Source: Armatimonadota bacterium
GTDB lineage: Bacteria; Sysuimicrobiota; Sysuimicrobiia; Sysuimicrobiales; Sysuimicrobiaceae
Direction of reading: 5' to 3'
Assembly (NCBI GenBank): GCA_031460175.1
Contig: JAVKGW010000009.1
Coordinates: 1-64,000 of the forward strand
Length of the DNA stretch: 64,000 bases
The translations under genes were made by a program, and so were the position numbers. Positions 57,840 through 64,000 of this stretch are shown piece by piece. Positions within the stretch are counted from its first letter, which is position 1, and every line of letters begins with the position of its first letter. The notes beneath the pieces are model-generated. The model saw only the letters and a program-made list of their open reading frames with translations, ran no database searches and was not told the DNA's origin.

Positions 57840-59525
57840 ATGCGTGCTATGGAGGCGAGGCAGGCGAGGGCCGCTCACGCGTTGCTGGCTGCCCTTCGGG
57901 CCCGGGGGGTCCGGTTCCTCTTTGGCCTGCCGGGCAGCACGGAGGCCGCGGTGCTGGATGCCCTGCGGGAAGCGCCGGACATCCGGTACGTCCTGACCCT
58001 GCAGGAGGGGATCGCGGTGGCCATGGCGGATGGCTACGCCCGGGCGAGCGGGCAGGCGGGCGTGGTGAACCTGCACACCACGGTGGGAACCCTGGCGGGT
58101 CTCAGCCTGCTGTACAACGCGTGGCGGGATCGGGTTCCTGTAGTGGTCCTGGCGTGCCACAAGGATACCCGGATCCTGGGGCGCGGCGGGTTCACCACGC
58201 TCCCGGACACCACGGCCCTGGTGCGCCCCCTGGCGAAGTGGGCACACCAGACCCTGAATCCGGAGCAGGTGGGGGAAGACGTGGAGCGGGCCTTTCAACA
58301 GGCCTTGGCTTGGCCCCGGGGCCCCGCCTACGTGATCGTGCCGGAAAACCTGCTCGCCGCGCCGGTTTTCGTGGATCCTCCCCGTCCCGCGCCGGTCCCG
58401 TCCCCGCCCCGGCCGCACCCAGAAGCGGTACGGGAGGTCGTGGACTGCCTGAGCCGGTCGGAGCGGGCCGTGCTGGTGGTGGGGACGGAGGTGGCCCGTG
58501 GGGGGGCGGTGGAGGTGGCGGTGCAGCTCGCGCATGCCCTGGAACTCCCCGTCCTGTGGGAGTCGCGGCGCACCCTGCTCGAACCGCCGTATCCCGTGGA
58601 GGACCCGCACTTCGTGGGAATGTACGACCCCCGCCATCCTGCCGTGGCGGAGGCGGAGGTGCTGGTGGTCGTGGGAGCCACCCTCTTCGTGGAGTTCGCT
58701 CCCCCTCCCGCTCCGGAGATCCCGCCTCGGGTTTTCCTCGTTCACGTGCACCCCGACGCCGCGGAGCTGGGCCGCCTGTATCCTCCGAATCTCGCGGTGC
58801 AGGCGGAAGCGGGGCTGTTCTTAAAAGATCTGCTGGAGGCGGTGCGCGCGGAAGGGAGGTCCCTCGGAGATCCGGGGGCCCTCCGGCGGGCGTGGGTGGC
58901 GGAGCTGCGGGCACGGTGGGAGGCCCAGCGGGCAGAGCGGCGCCGGCGCGAAGCCGACCGCCGGCCCCTCTCCGCCTTCCAGGTGGGCGAGACCCTGGGG
59001 CGGGTCCTTCCCAGGGAGACAGTGGTGGTGGAGGAGGCCGTCCGCTCGTGTTGGGCCTTTCTGGACGGGTTCCCCGTGCGATTGGGCGGGCTGTTCCGGA
59101 CCGCCGGCGGATCGCTCGGGTGGGGAGTTCCCGCGGCCCTGGGGGTGCAGATGGCGCTGCCGGGTCGGCCCGTGGTGGCCGTGGTGGGAGATGGGAGCCT
59201 GCACTTCACGCCCCAAGCCCTGTGGACGGGGGTCCAGCAGGGACTGCCGGTGCTCGTGGTGGTCCTCAACAACCGCAAGTACCTGGCGGTGGAGGCCGGC
59301 CTGCGGGAGCTTCTGAAGACCCGGGAGGCCCTTCCGTCAACCCCCGGGATCGAGCTCCCGGGCATTGACCACGCGACGGTGGCGCAGGGCTACGGCGCAG
59401 GGGGTGTCCGGGTGGAGGACCCGGATGCGCTCGGAGACGTGGTGGATCACGCGTTCCGCAGATCCCGGGAGGAAGGGCGGCCGTACCTTGTGGACGTGCC
59501 CGTCCGGGAGGAGTGGGGAGGGTAG
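57840..59525 (+). CDS. ThDP-dependent enzyme (benzoylformate decarboxylase / acetolactate synthase family)
   Basis: A 561-residue three-domain ThDP protein. The cofactor-activating Glu56 is in TLQEGIAVAMADGYARASG. The central domain contains VLVVGTEVARGGA and VLVVVGATLF. The C-terminal ThDP/Mg motif starts VVGDGS and ends VVLNNRKY, the canonical GDG-x(24-27)-NN. FRTAGGSLGWGVPAALG is typical of the decarboxylase branch. It would decarboxylate or ligate a 2-oxo acid, possibly the IlvD product's keto acid or an aromatic 2-oxo acid. The last 189 bp overlap the convergent CopC gene. Confidence 0.86.
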   Translation: MRAMEARQARAAHALLAALRARGVRFLFGLPGSTEAAVLDALREAPDIRYVLTLQEGIAVAMADGYARASGQAGVVNLHTTVGTLAGLSLLYNAWRDRVPVVVLACHKDTRILGRGGFTTLPDTTALVRPLAKWAHQTLNPEQVGEDVERAFQQALAWPRGPAYVIVPENLLAAPVFVDPPRPAPVPSPPRPHPEAVREVVDCLSRSERAVLVVGTEVARGGAVEVAVQLAHALELPVLWESRRTLLEPPYPVEDPHFVGMYDPRHPAVAEAEVLVVVGATLFVEFAPPPAPEIPPRVFLVHVHPDAAELGRLYPPNLAVQAEAGLFLKDLLEAVRAEGRSLGDPGALRRAWVAELRARWEAQRAERRRREADRRPLSAFQVGETLGRVLPRETVVVEEAVRSCWAFLDGFPVRLGGLFRTAGGSLGWGVPAALGVQMALPGRPVVAVVGDGSLHFTPQALWTGVQQGLPVLVVVLNNRKYLAVEAGLRELLKTREALPSTPGIELPGIDHATVAQGYGAGGVRVEDPDALGDVVDHAFRRSREEGRPYLVDVPVREEWGG

Positions 59526-59936
59526 CGAGGAGGCCGGGACGCCCTCAAGGGATCCGTAAGGCCCGCGCGGCTGGACGGTGAACCGGAACCTCCCCCGGGC
59601 CACGTACCCATCGTCTGCGGAGACCGCAGTCCATCGGACCGTGTAGGCTCCCGGACCCAGGCGGCCCACCCGGACCACCAGGGTCCGCCGATCCAGATCT
59701 CCGAGGTCCACCCCTCCTCTAGCCACCACGCGGCCTCGGGCATCCACGACCTCCAAGCGGCTGGCGGAGGGATCCAGTTCTTCGTTGAACCAGGCGCGGA
59801 CCACCCGAGGTGGAGCGGGGAGCACGGCCCCGTCCGATGGATTGGATCGGACCAGCCGGGCATGGGAGAATCCCGGGCCGACGCTGGCTGCCAGGAGCAG
59901 GAACACCAGGAAGGCCCGTTTTCCGAGCCGTCTCAT
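59337..59936 (-). CDS. CopC-domain exported protein with a tail antisense to the ThDP gene
   Basis: A 199-residue protein. Signal peptide to about residue 24; His25 would be the mature N-terminal residue (SHARLVRSNPSDGAVLP), the Cu(II) ligand position of CopC. The beta-sandwich ends near residue 125 (YTVRWTAVSADDGYVARGRFRFTV), where the second copper His (DGH) is Tyr. The remaining 70 residues (GPYGSLEGVPASSL...) look unlike any domain and are encoded antisense to the ThDP gene end, as if an original stop was lost. The start ATG 59936 is preferred to TTG 59948. Confidence 0.75.
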   Translation of the reverse strand: MRRLGKRAFLVFLLLAASVGPGFSHARLVRSNPSDGAVLPAPPRVVRAWFNEELDPSASRLEVVDARGRVVARGGVDLGDLDRRTLVVRVGRLGPGAYTVRWTAVSADDGYVARGRFRFTVQPRGPYGSLEGVPASSLPSPLLPDGHVHKVRPPFLPGSAERVIHHVSERIRVLHPDTPCAVALRHRRVVNARELDPGG

Positions 59937-59955
59937 CCGGTGCCTCAACCGGGTC

Positions 59956-61803
59956 CTATGGCGGGAGCAACAGGAGGGCGTCGCTCACGGGCCGCTCTCC
60001 CGTCTCGTCGGAGGGCCGGTTCACCACCTGGCCGTGAACCACAAGGGTGGTGGAACCGCCGCCATCCAGGTTCAAGGCCTCCACGGCCCCGAGCCGGCGC
60101 ATCTCCATAGCGAGTTCCGGGATGGTCATTCCTAGGCCATGCTCGGGCGCCCGCCCGTCCACCACGAGGAGGATCACGGTGCCATCCGGGGTCACCCCTA
60201 CCGCGGTTCGCGGATGCCTCCGGTAAAGGAACGCCTCGGGAAACCCCTCGGAATCAGGGATCGGCTGACCGCGGGCCAGCAGCCTCGGACCCCCGCACAG
60301 GATATCCCGCACCCGCTGCCAGCGGGGATCCCCGGAGGAGGGTTCCACGCGGATCTGCACGTGCACGGGATCGCCGGGTCGGAGCCTCGCGAGAACCTCC
60401 GCGGGAAGGCCGTGGCCGGAGAGGACGAACCCCTCAGGAGGGACCGAGGCAGGCGGGATTGCCCGTACCTCCTGGACCATCCCGCCGGAAACCACAACTT
60501 CTATCCCCCCCGGTCGGGTCCGGAGGGGCGAGCCGAGCCGCGGGGTAAACAGGACCACCTCTTCGGATCCCCGCGGGCGGTTGACTCCTTGGATCGGGAC
60601 AGTCCCCCAGGGGGTTACCGCCTCCGCCTTCCAGTTCAGGATGTCGAACACCACCTCCTCCGTCTCCGTGATCCCAAGGCACGAACGACCGGGAAGGGGC
60701 TCGCTCACCCACTCTCTCCCGATCATCACCCCCCCGAGGGGGTCTCCGTCCGGGGCAAAGTACCCACCGTTCACCGCGGCCACCGCGCCGAATCGCCGGG
60801 CGATCGACGAGGTTCGCTCCCGTCCGGCCACCCGATCTTGGGCGAGGGCCACCCGCAGCCTTCCGCTTCCCCTGGTGAGCCGGAGGACGGCCATCCACTG
60901 GGGTCCGGGGAGGGACTCGAAGTCCCGCAGGGTGGAGACGACCCACGTGGGATGGCCTTCCTCCGCGAGCTGGGCGCGCAGGGGTTCCGCCTCCCAACGG
61001 CTTCCGTACGCTCCAACCCGCACCTTGTACAGCCCGTCCAGGAGATCTACGAAAACCGGGAGCCCCCGCTTCCGGATCTCCTGGGCTAAGCGATGGGCGT
61101 TCTGCGGGGACGCGAAGGCTCCGATCTGCACCCGCCAGATGGGCGGAGTCCGGAGGGATCCCCGTTTCTCCACCGCCAGCAAAACCCCGGGCCTGAGGAA
61201 ACGGTGCGTGTGCAGACGTGTACCGTTCTCCAGGGCCTGTAGGTAGCTCCAGATCAGGAGGGCCCCTTCTTTCCGGGTGACATGAGCCCGAGGCCGGAAT
61301 CTCCGGGAGGAGGGGTCCGGGAGGAGAGGGGGACGGCTCAGGTAGGCCACCGCCACCGCGCCCCGGTGAAGGGGGGAGAGCCCCTCGAGGTCCTCAAACG
61401 GGAGGGGATGATCCGAGAGGGCAGCTGCCTCCCATGCGTGCCCCAGGGCCCGCACCGTCCACAGGATCGCGTCCTGCCGGGTGAGGGGAGCGTACGGTCG
61501 GAACAGTCCCCGCTCGTTGAGGATCCCGTGGGCCATGGCCGCGTGCACGAAGGGCACAAGCCCCTGGGGGACGTCCGGAAACGGCAGGGGGATCGAGGAG
61601 TCCAGGGGGAGTCCCTTGGCCCGCACCAGCCACCGCACGAACTCTCCTCGCAAGACGGGGCGGCGGTCTCCACCCGGCACAGACTCCAGAACCCCCCGCT
61701 CCACGAGGGCGGTCAGGGGGTCTGGGATCCGGGAAGCACTGAAACCTGGGAAGGCCACCGTCCCGAGGGCGAGGGCCAGCGCGAGCGCCTCTGGGGCCCG
61801 CAT
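59956..61803 (-). CDS. Secreted SLH-SPOR-phosphodiester glycosidase (NAGPA) protein
   Basis: A 615-residue exported protein. After a signal peptide (MRAPEALALALALG) there are two to three S-layer-homology repeats (about 25-195: FPDVPQGLVPFVHAAMAHGIL, FRPYAPLTRQDAILW, FRPRAHVTRKEGALLIW). A SPOR domain follows (about 220-290: WRVQIGAFASPQNAHRLAQEI), then a phosphodiester-glycosidase/DUF2233 domain (about 330-615: AAVNGGYFAPDGDPLGGVMIG, GVTPDGTVILLVVDGR, EALNLDGGGSTTLVV). SLH anchors to secondary cell-wall polymer, SPOR binds denuded peptidoglycan, and the glycosidase may trim GlcNAc-phosphodiesters. Unusual to have both wall-binding modules. Confidence 0.87.
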   Translation of the reverse strand: MRAPEALALALALGTVAFPGFSASRIPDPLTALVERGVLESVPGGDRRPVLRGEFVRWLVRAKGLPLDSSIPLPFPDVPQGLVPFVHAAMAHGILNERGLFRPYAPLTRQDAILWTVRALGHAWEAAALSDHPLPFEDLEGLSPLHRGAVAVAYLSRPPLLPDPSSRRFRPRAHVTRKEGALLIWSYLQALENGTRLHTHRFLRPGVLLAVEKRGSLRTPPIWRVQIGAFASPQNAHRLAQEIRKRGLPVFVDLLDGLYKVRVGAYGSRWEAEPLRAQLAEEGHPTWVVSTLRDFESLPGPQWMAVLRLTRGSGRLRVALAQDRVAGRERTSSIARRFGAVAAVNGGYFAPDGDPLGGVMIGREWVSEPLPGRSCLGITETEEVVFDILNWKAEAVTPWGTVPIQGVNRPRGSEEVVLFTPRLGSPLRTRPGGIEVVVSGGMVQEVRAIPPASVPPEGFVLSGHGLPAEVLARLRPGDPVHVQIRVEPSSGDPRWQRVRDILCGGPRLLARGQPIPDSEGFPEAFLYRRHPRTAVGVTPDGTVILLVVDGRAPEHGLGMTIPELAMEMRRLGAVEALNLDGGGSTTLVVHGQVVNRPSDETGERPVSDALLLLPP

Positions 61804-61807
61804 GAGG

Positions 61808-62398
61808 CTAGCGGATCTCCAGGGATTCCACCAGGATCTCAAGTTCCTCGAACAGGATGCGGAGCTCGTAGTGGCCCACGGGGACCTGGAAGAGGGCGAA
61901 CTGCCCGGATTCGTCCACCGGAGCCGAGAAGGAGGCCGACAGCGAGGAGAGGATCGCCTCCCCCCGTCGGGGTCTCTCCTGACCTCCAAGGATTCCGAAC
62001 ACGGATCTGCAGGCCGGGTTTTGGAGATCCTGGGCCACCTCCACCGTGAGCGTGTACTCCTCCCCCGCATACGTGGTCCGGGAGGAGGAGTCGGCTCCCC
62101 GGAGGGCAAAGGCCGCAAGAAGCGGCGGGGCGGGGCGTAAGGTGAGCGCTCGGCGGGGAGCCCCGTGGACCCCTCCCCCGAGAAGGGCCTCCAGCCATCG
62201 GAGCTCCTCCTGGCAGCGGGGGCAGGTGATCAGGTGATCCTGGACCTCCGGGGCTTGGAGGAGTCCAAGCCGCCACTCCCCCAACCGCTCCGGAGGGGGA
62301 CAGTGAAGGCGGTACAGCCGCCGTCGGAGGATGCCCTCTAGGGGATCCGGAGGTTGCGTGGGCTCCGTCGGGCGCTTGGGCATGCGTCCCCGCTTCAT
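61808..62398 (-). CDS. Zinc-finger (anti-sigma HC2-like) protein
   Basis: A 196-residue protein with an N-terminal cysteine/histidine motif RLHCPPPERLGEW ... DHLITCPRCQEEL (Cys33, His55, Cys59, Cys62) like the zinc-binding anti-sigma domain. No clear membrane segment follows (only a short LLAAFAL stretch). The C-terminus (about 105-196) is a beta-rich domain of unknown type with YTLTVEVAQDL and VGHYELRILFEELEIL. No sigma-factor gene is adjacent. Its stop lies five bases before the SLH protein start, so the two are probably co-transcribed. The start is uncertain (62398 or 62383). Confidence 0.6.
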   Translation of the reverse strand: MKRGRMPKRPTEPTQPPDPLEGILRRRLYRLHCPPPERLGEWRLGLLQAPEVQDHLITCPRCQEELRWLEALLGGGVHGAPRRALTLRPAPPLLAAFALRGADSSSRTTYAGEEYTLTVEVAQDLQNPACRSVFGILGGQERPRRGEAILSSLSASFSAPVDESGQFALFQVPVGHYELRILFEELEILVESLEIR

Positions 62399-62534
62399 GA
62401 ACGGTCCTGCTATCCGAGTTTCGAGCTCAATCCTCAGGATCCTGCGGGCCTGGCAAGGAAGTTGCTGCAATTCCGGCTACGAACCGTACGCAAACATCAG
62501 ACCGCCAAATTGCTCGTTCATACCAAACAAAATT

Positions 62535-62584
62535 ATCGATTGATTCGATGGCACAGTCGGTAAACCCGAGCAGAATGATAGAAT
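62535..62584 (+). promoter_or_regulatory. Extended -10 promoter and inverted repeat upstream of the XRE regulator
   Basis: This gap between divergent genes is markedly AT-rich for the window. ATCGA-TTGAT-TCGAT (62535-62549) is a perfect 5-bp inverted repeat, a plausible operator. TGA-TAGAAT (62576-62584) is an extended -10. No good -35 precedes it. Start near 62591 gives a very short leader containing AGGAGAGG before the ATG at 62603. Confidence 0.5.
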
Positions 62585-62602
62585 TAACTTTAGGAGAGGA
62601 CG

Positions 62603-63172
62603 ATGGGCCGGTTGGTTTCGGAGGTTCTGCGCACGTTTGGATTGCGGGTTCACGAGGCCCGCACGTCCGCGGGCCTCTCGCAGAGGGCGCTCGCCCGGCT
62701 GCTGGGGCTCCGGAGTGCCGTGGCGGTGGGCGACTGGGAACGGCAGAAGGCCTTTCCCAAGTTCCTCACCTTCCTCCGGCTGTGCGAGGTCCTCAATCGG
62801 CCTCCCGCGTACTTCCTGGAGGGCTACACGGAGGCCCCGGCGCAGGAGGGAACGGTGGAGGCGCTGGAGCGCCTGGAGGCCAAGCTGCACCAGCGTCACC
62901 TGGAGCTCATCCACCGGCTGGAGCAGTTGCCCGCGGAGATCAGCGGGTGCATCCCTCCCGACGAAATCCTCTCCTTCCTGGAGAAGATGGACTTCGAGCG
63001 GGACGTGCTCCCGCACCTTCCCCTCGATCTCCGCGGCGCCCTCCGGGCCCGGAAGCTCCCTCCCGAGTTCGAGGAGGCCGCGTACAGCATCGCCCGCAAC
63101 GCCGCTTGGCACGCCTGGGAGGTGACCCGCGAAGGGGTCCGGGAGTGGGTCCGGAAGCGAAGAAGGGGATGA
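62603..63172 (+). CDS. XRE-family helix-turn-helix regulator
   Basis: A 189-residue protein. The XRE domain spans residues 10-70 (LRVHEARTSAGLSQRALARLLGL, DWERQKAFPKFLTFLRLCEVL). A helical, possibly coiled-coil part follows (VEALERLEAKLHQRHLELIHRLEQL) and a C-terminal helical segment of unknown function. The inverted repeat just upstream suggests autoregulation. Flanked by genes on the other strand, so probably monocistronic. Confidence 0.82.
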   Translation: MGRLVSEVLRTFGLRVHEARTSAGLSQRALARLLGLRSAVAVGDWERQKAFPKFLTFLRLCEVLNRPPAYFLEGYTEAPAQEGTVEALERLEAKLHQRHLELIHRLEQLPAEISGCIPPDEILSFLEKMDFERDVLPHLPLDLRGALRARKLPPEFEEAAYSIARNAAWHAWEVTREGVREWVRKRRRG

Positions 63173-63256
63173 AAGACGTCAGCGGCCGCGCTTCCAAAGT
63201 GACCTCGGTCGGTTCCCCGGCCTCGACCCCTCTGGATCGCTTGCCGCTGACGTCTT
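63173..63256 (+). terminator. Long-loop 14-bp inverted repeat behind the XRE gene
   Basis: AAGACGTCAGCGGC (63173-63186) is perfectly repeated inverted at 63243-63256 (GCCGCTGACGTCTT), followed by CCTTTTACC. The left arm starts at the base after the XRE stop codon. The 56-nt loop can itself form a smaller hairpin (GGTCG...CGACC). Position between convergent genes and the short T-run suggest a terminator of unusual shape; a structured RNA or protein-binding element is an alternative. Confidence 0.5.
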
Positions 63257-63322
63257 CCTTTTACCACAGATCCACCGTGGAGAGCAATGGGGATCGTGTG
63301 TTCGCCAGAAGAGTTCCGTCCT

Positions 63323-63799
63323 CTAGGGGAGGAGCAGGCGACGCGTGGCGGTGGTCACCTCTTCCACGATGGAGGGCCAACGGTTGAGAACCTCGGCCAG
63401 GGCCTGTCGGGCCCTGGTTCTCAGGGGTTCTGGGAGATCCTCCATCTCCTCCTCGTCCAGTACCTTCGGCTCGGCGCCCGGCCGGATAAGCACGTCCACC
63501 GCGAGGTCAAGCCAGGCGATGCGATCCGCCTCCAGGTGCACCTCCCCACTCAGGTTGATGTAGCACCCGATGGATTCCCCGTGCGGCGTGATCCAGTGGT
63601 AGACGTTGTAGGGGCGGTCTGCCCAGAAATGGCCGTAGGTGACCGTGCCGGATTCCAGCGGGAGGTCGTCCACCTGCCGGGGGTGCGTGATCACGTATCG
63701 GAGCACCACGTGGGCTCCCTCCCGGAGAACCAGCTCACACCGGAACACCTCCTCCCGACCGTCCGGCCGCCGCTTGATCTCCAGAAACGGGGCTCCCAT
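63323..63799 (-). CDS. DUF402-family protein
   Basis: A 158-residue protein of the DUF402/FomD-like beta-barrel family: TVTYGHFWADRPYNVYHWITPHGESIGCYINLSGEV, then IAWLDLAVDVLI and KVLDEEEMEDLPEPL. The Asp/Glu-rich strand residues match the divalent-metal site of nucleoside diphosphate/triphosphate phosphatase members. A role in nucleotide hydrolysis is possible. No strong ribosome binding site before ATG 63799. Confidence 0.82.
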   Translation of the reverse strand: MGAPFLEIKRRPDGREEVFRCELVLREGAHVVLRYVITHPRQVDDLPLESGTVTYGHFWADRPYNVYHWITPHGESIGCYINLSGEVHLEADRIAWLDLAVDVLIRPGAEPKVLDEEEMEDLPEPLRTRARQALAEVLNRWPSIVEEVTTATRRLLLP

Positions 63800-63845
63800 G
63801 ATGCCGGCCCCCGGTCTCTTCGACGTTCCGGGCGCGGACTCCTAG

Positions 63846-63851
63846 TACAAT
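63846..63851 (+). promoter_or_regulatory. Likely -10 box upstream of the hibernation-factor gene
   Basis: AG-TACAAT, 88 bp before the ATG at 63940, in the gap between divergent genes. No clear -35. The leader has a C/G-rich segment with hairpin potential (CCCCGGG ... CCGGGG near 63871-63897). Confidence 0.4.
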
Positions 63852-63939
63852 GGGGATACCCGGACTCATCCCCGGGCCTTCGGAGAAAGCCGGGGTTGCC
63901 GGAGATGGCGGGAGGGAGATCCATCAGTGGGAGTGTCCG

Positions 63940-64000
63940 ATGAACATCGTCCTCACAGCCAAGAACGTGACCCTCAATGAACACCTGCGCCGATATGCGA
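63940..64000 (+). CDS. hpf: Ribosome hibernation-promoting factor, N-terminal fragment
   Basis: Partial gene cut by the window end. The visible residues MNIVLTAKNVTLNEHLRRYA match the start of the HPF/RaiA fold (first beta strand, then the helix with 'T..L..y'). The protein binds the 30S decoding region and dimerises or silences ribosomes in stationary phase. Only 20 residues are visible. The upstream GGAGGGAG is 21 bp away and GTGGGAGTG is closer, so the start is plausible but not proven. Confidence 0.7.
   Translation, partial: MNIVLTAKNVTLNEHLRRYA

Noticed and set aside
53101-59525. Phosphonate degradation cassette (importer, HAD hydrolase, ThDP decarboxylase)
   Set aside because: The HAD motif I lacks the second Asp and the phosphonatase Lys context, and the ThDP enzyme looks like the benzoylformate decarboxylase group. 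No transaminase of PhnW type is present.

Overview
The window is a GC-rich bacterial chromosome segment with strong AGGAGG-type ribosome binding sites, tightly packed same-strand genes and many GTG starts. The organism cannot be named from the sequence. An S-layer-homology/SPOR secreted protein, a DUF402 protein, a CopC protein, a membrane Fe-S partner for ETF (EtfD-like) and branched-chain-type ABC operons fit a deep-branching Terrabacteria lineage (Firmicutes-like, Armatimonadota/Chloroflexota-like or similar) living on exogenous organic acids and aromatics. That placement is inference. Apart from a few housekeeping genes at the two ends, almost everything is a transporter, a catabolic enzyme or a GntR-family regulator.

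Layout. (1) 1-950: start of an unknown membrane or secreted protein (minus), a decayed tyrosine-recombinase fragment directly downstream of tRNA-Arg(TCT), then tRNA-His(GTG). (2) 1080-16749, plus: one long operon with a FadR-type GntR regulator and its own palindromic operator, an SsuABC/TauABC-type importer, a two-subunit CoA-transferase, acyl-CoA dehydrogenase, CitE-like lyase, LLM-class flavin oxidoreductase, DUF6282 metallohydrolase, MaoC-type hydratase, CaiB-type CoA-transferase, ETF beta and alpha, and an EtfD-like membrane Fe-S oxidoreductase. Together these look like a complete activation / dehydrogenation / hydration / C-C cleavage module for a dicarboxylic acid, with electrons passed to quinone. 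(3) 16729-25419, minus: an ACMSD-like amidohydrolase, a second SsuABC-type importer, and the lower meta-cleavage pathway (two hydratase/decarboxylase paralogues, semialdehyde dehydrogenase, 4-hydroxy-2-oxovalerate aldolase, acylating acetaldehyde dehydrogenase). (4) 25678-34814, plus: two complete branched-chain-type ABC operons, each ordered K-G-F-H-M. (5) 34833-59525, plus: a carboxymuconolactone-decarboxylase-like protein, an extradiol dioxygenase, a tandem OsmC protein, a HutC-type regulator, two M24 proteins without the usual metal site, an ornithine-cyclodeaminase-family protein, a fused LeuD-LeuC hydro-lyase, a third SsuABC-type importer, a LeuC/LeuD pair whose large subunit lacks all Fe-S cysteines, a cyclase, an orphan solute-binding protein, a CocE-type protein, an IlvD-type dehydratase, a HAD protein, an Fe3+/polyamine-type importer and a ThDP enzyme. 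(6) 59337-64000: CopC protein, SLH-SPOR-phosphodiester glycosidase, zinc-finger anti-sigma-like protein (all minus), XRE regulator (plus), DUF402 protein (minus) and the start of the ribosome hibernation factor (plus).

Most notable is the aconitase-superfamily content of region 5. One protein has the small (swivel) domain fused in front of the large subunit, with all Fe-S ligands intact. A few genes later a separate large/small pair keeps the substrate-site motifs but has His, Ala and Asn where the three Fe-S cysteines should be. A second point is that the same 8-mer GTATAGAC, which fits the GT-N-TA-N-AC operator pattern of HutC-type regulators, occurs at three upstream positions, one of them directly behind the HutC gene.
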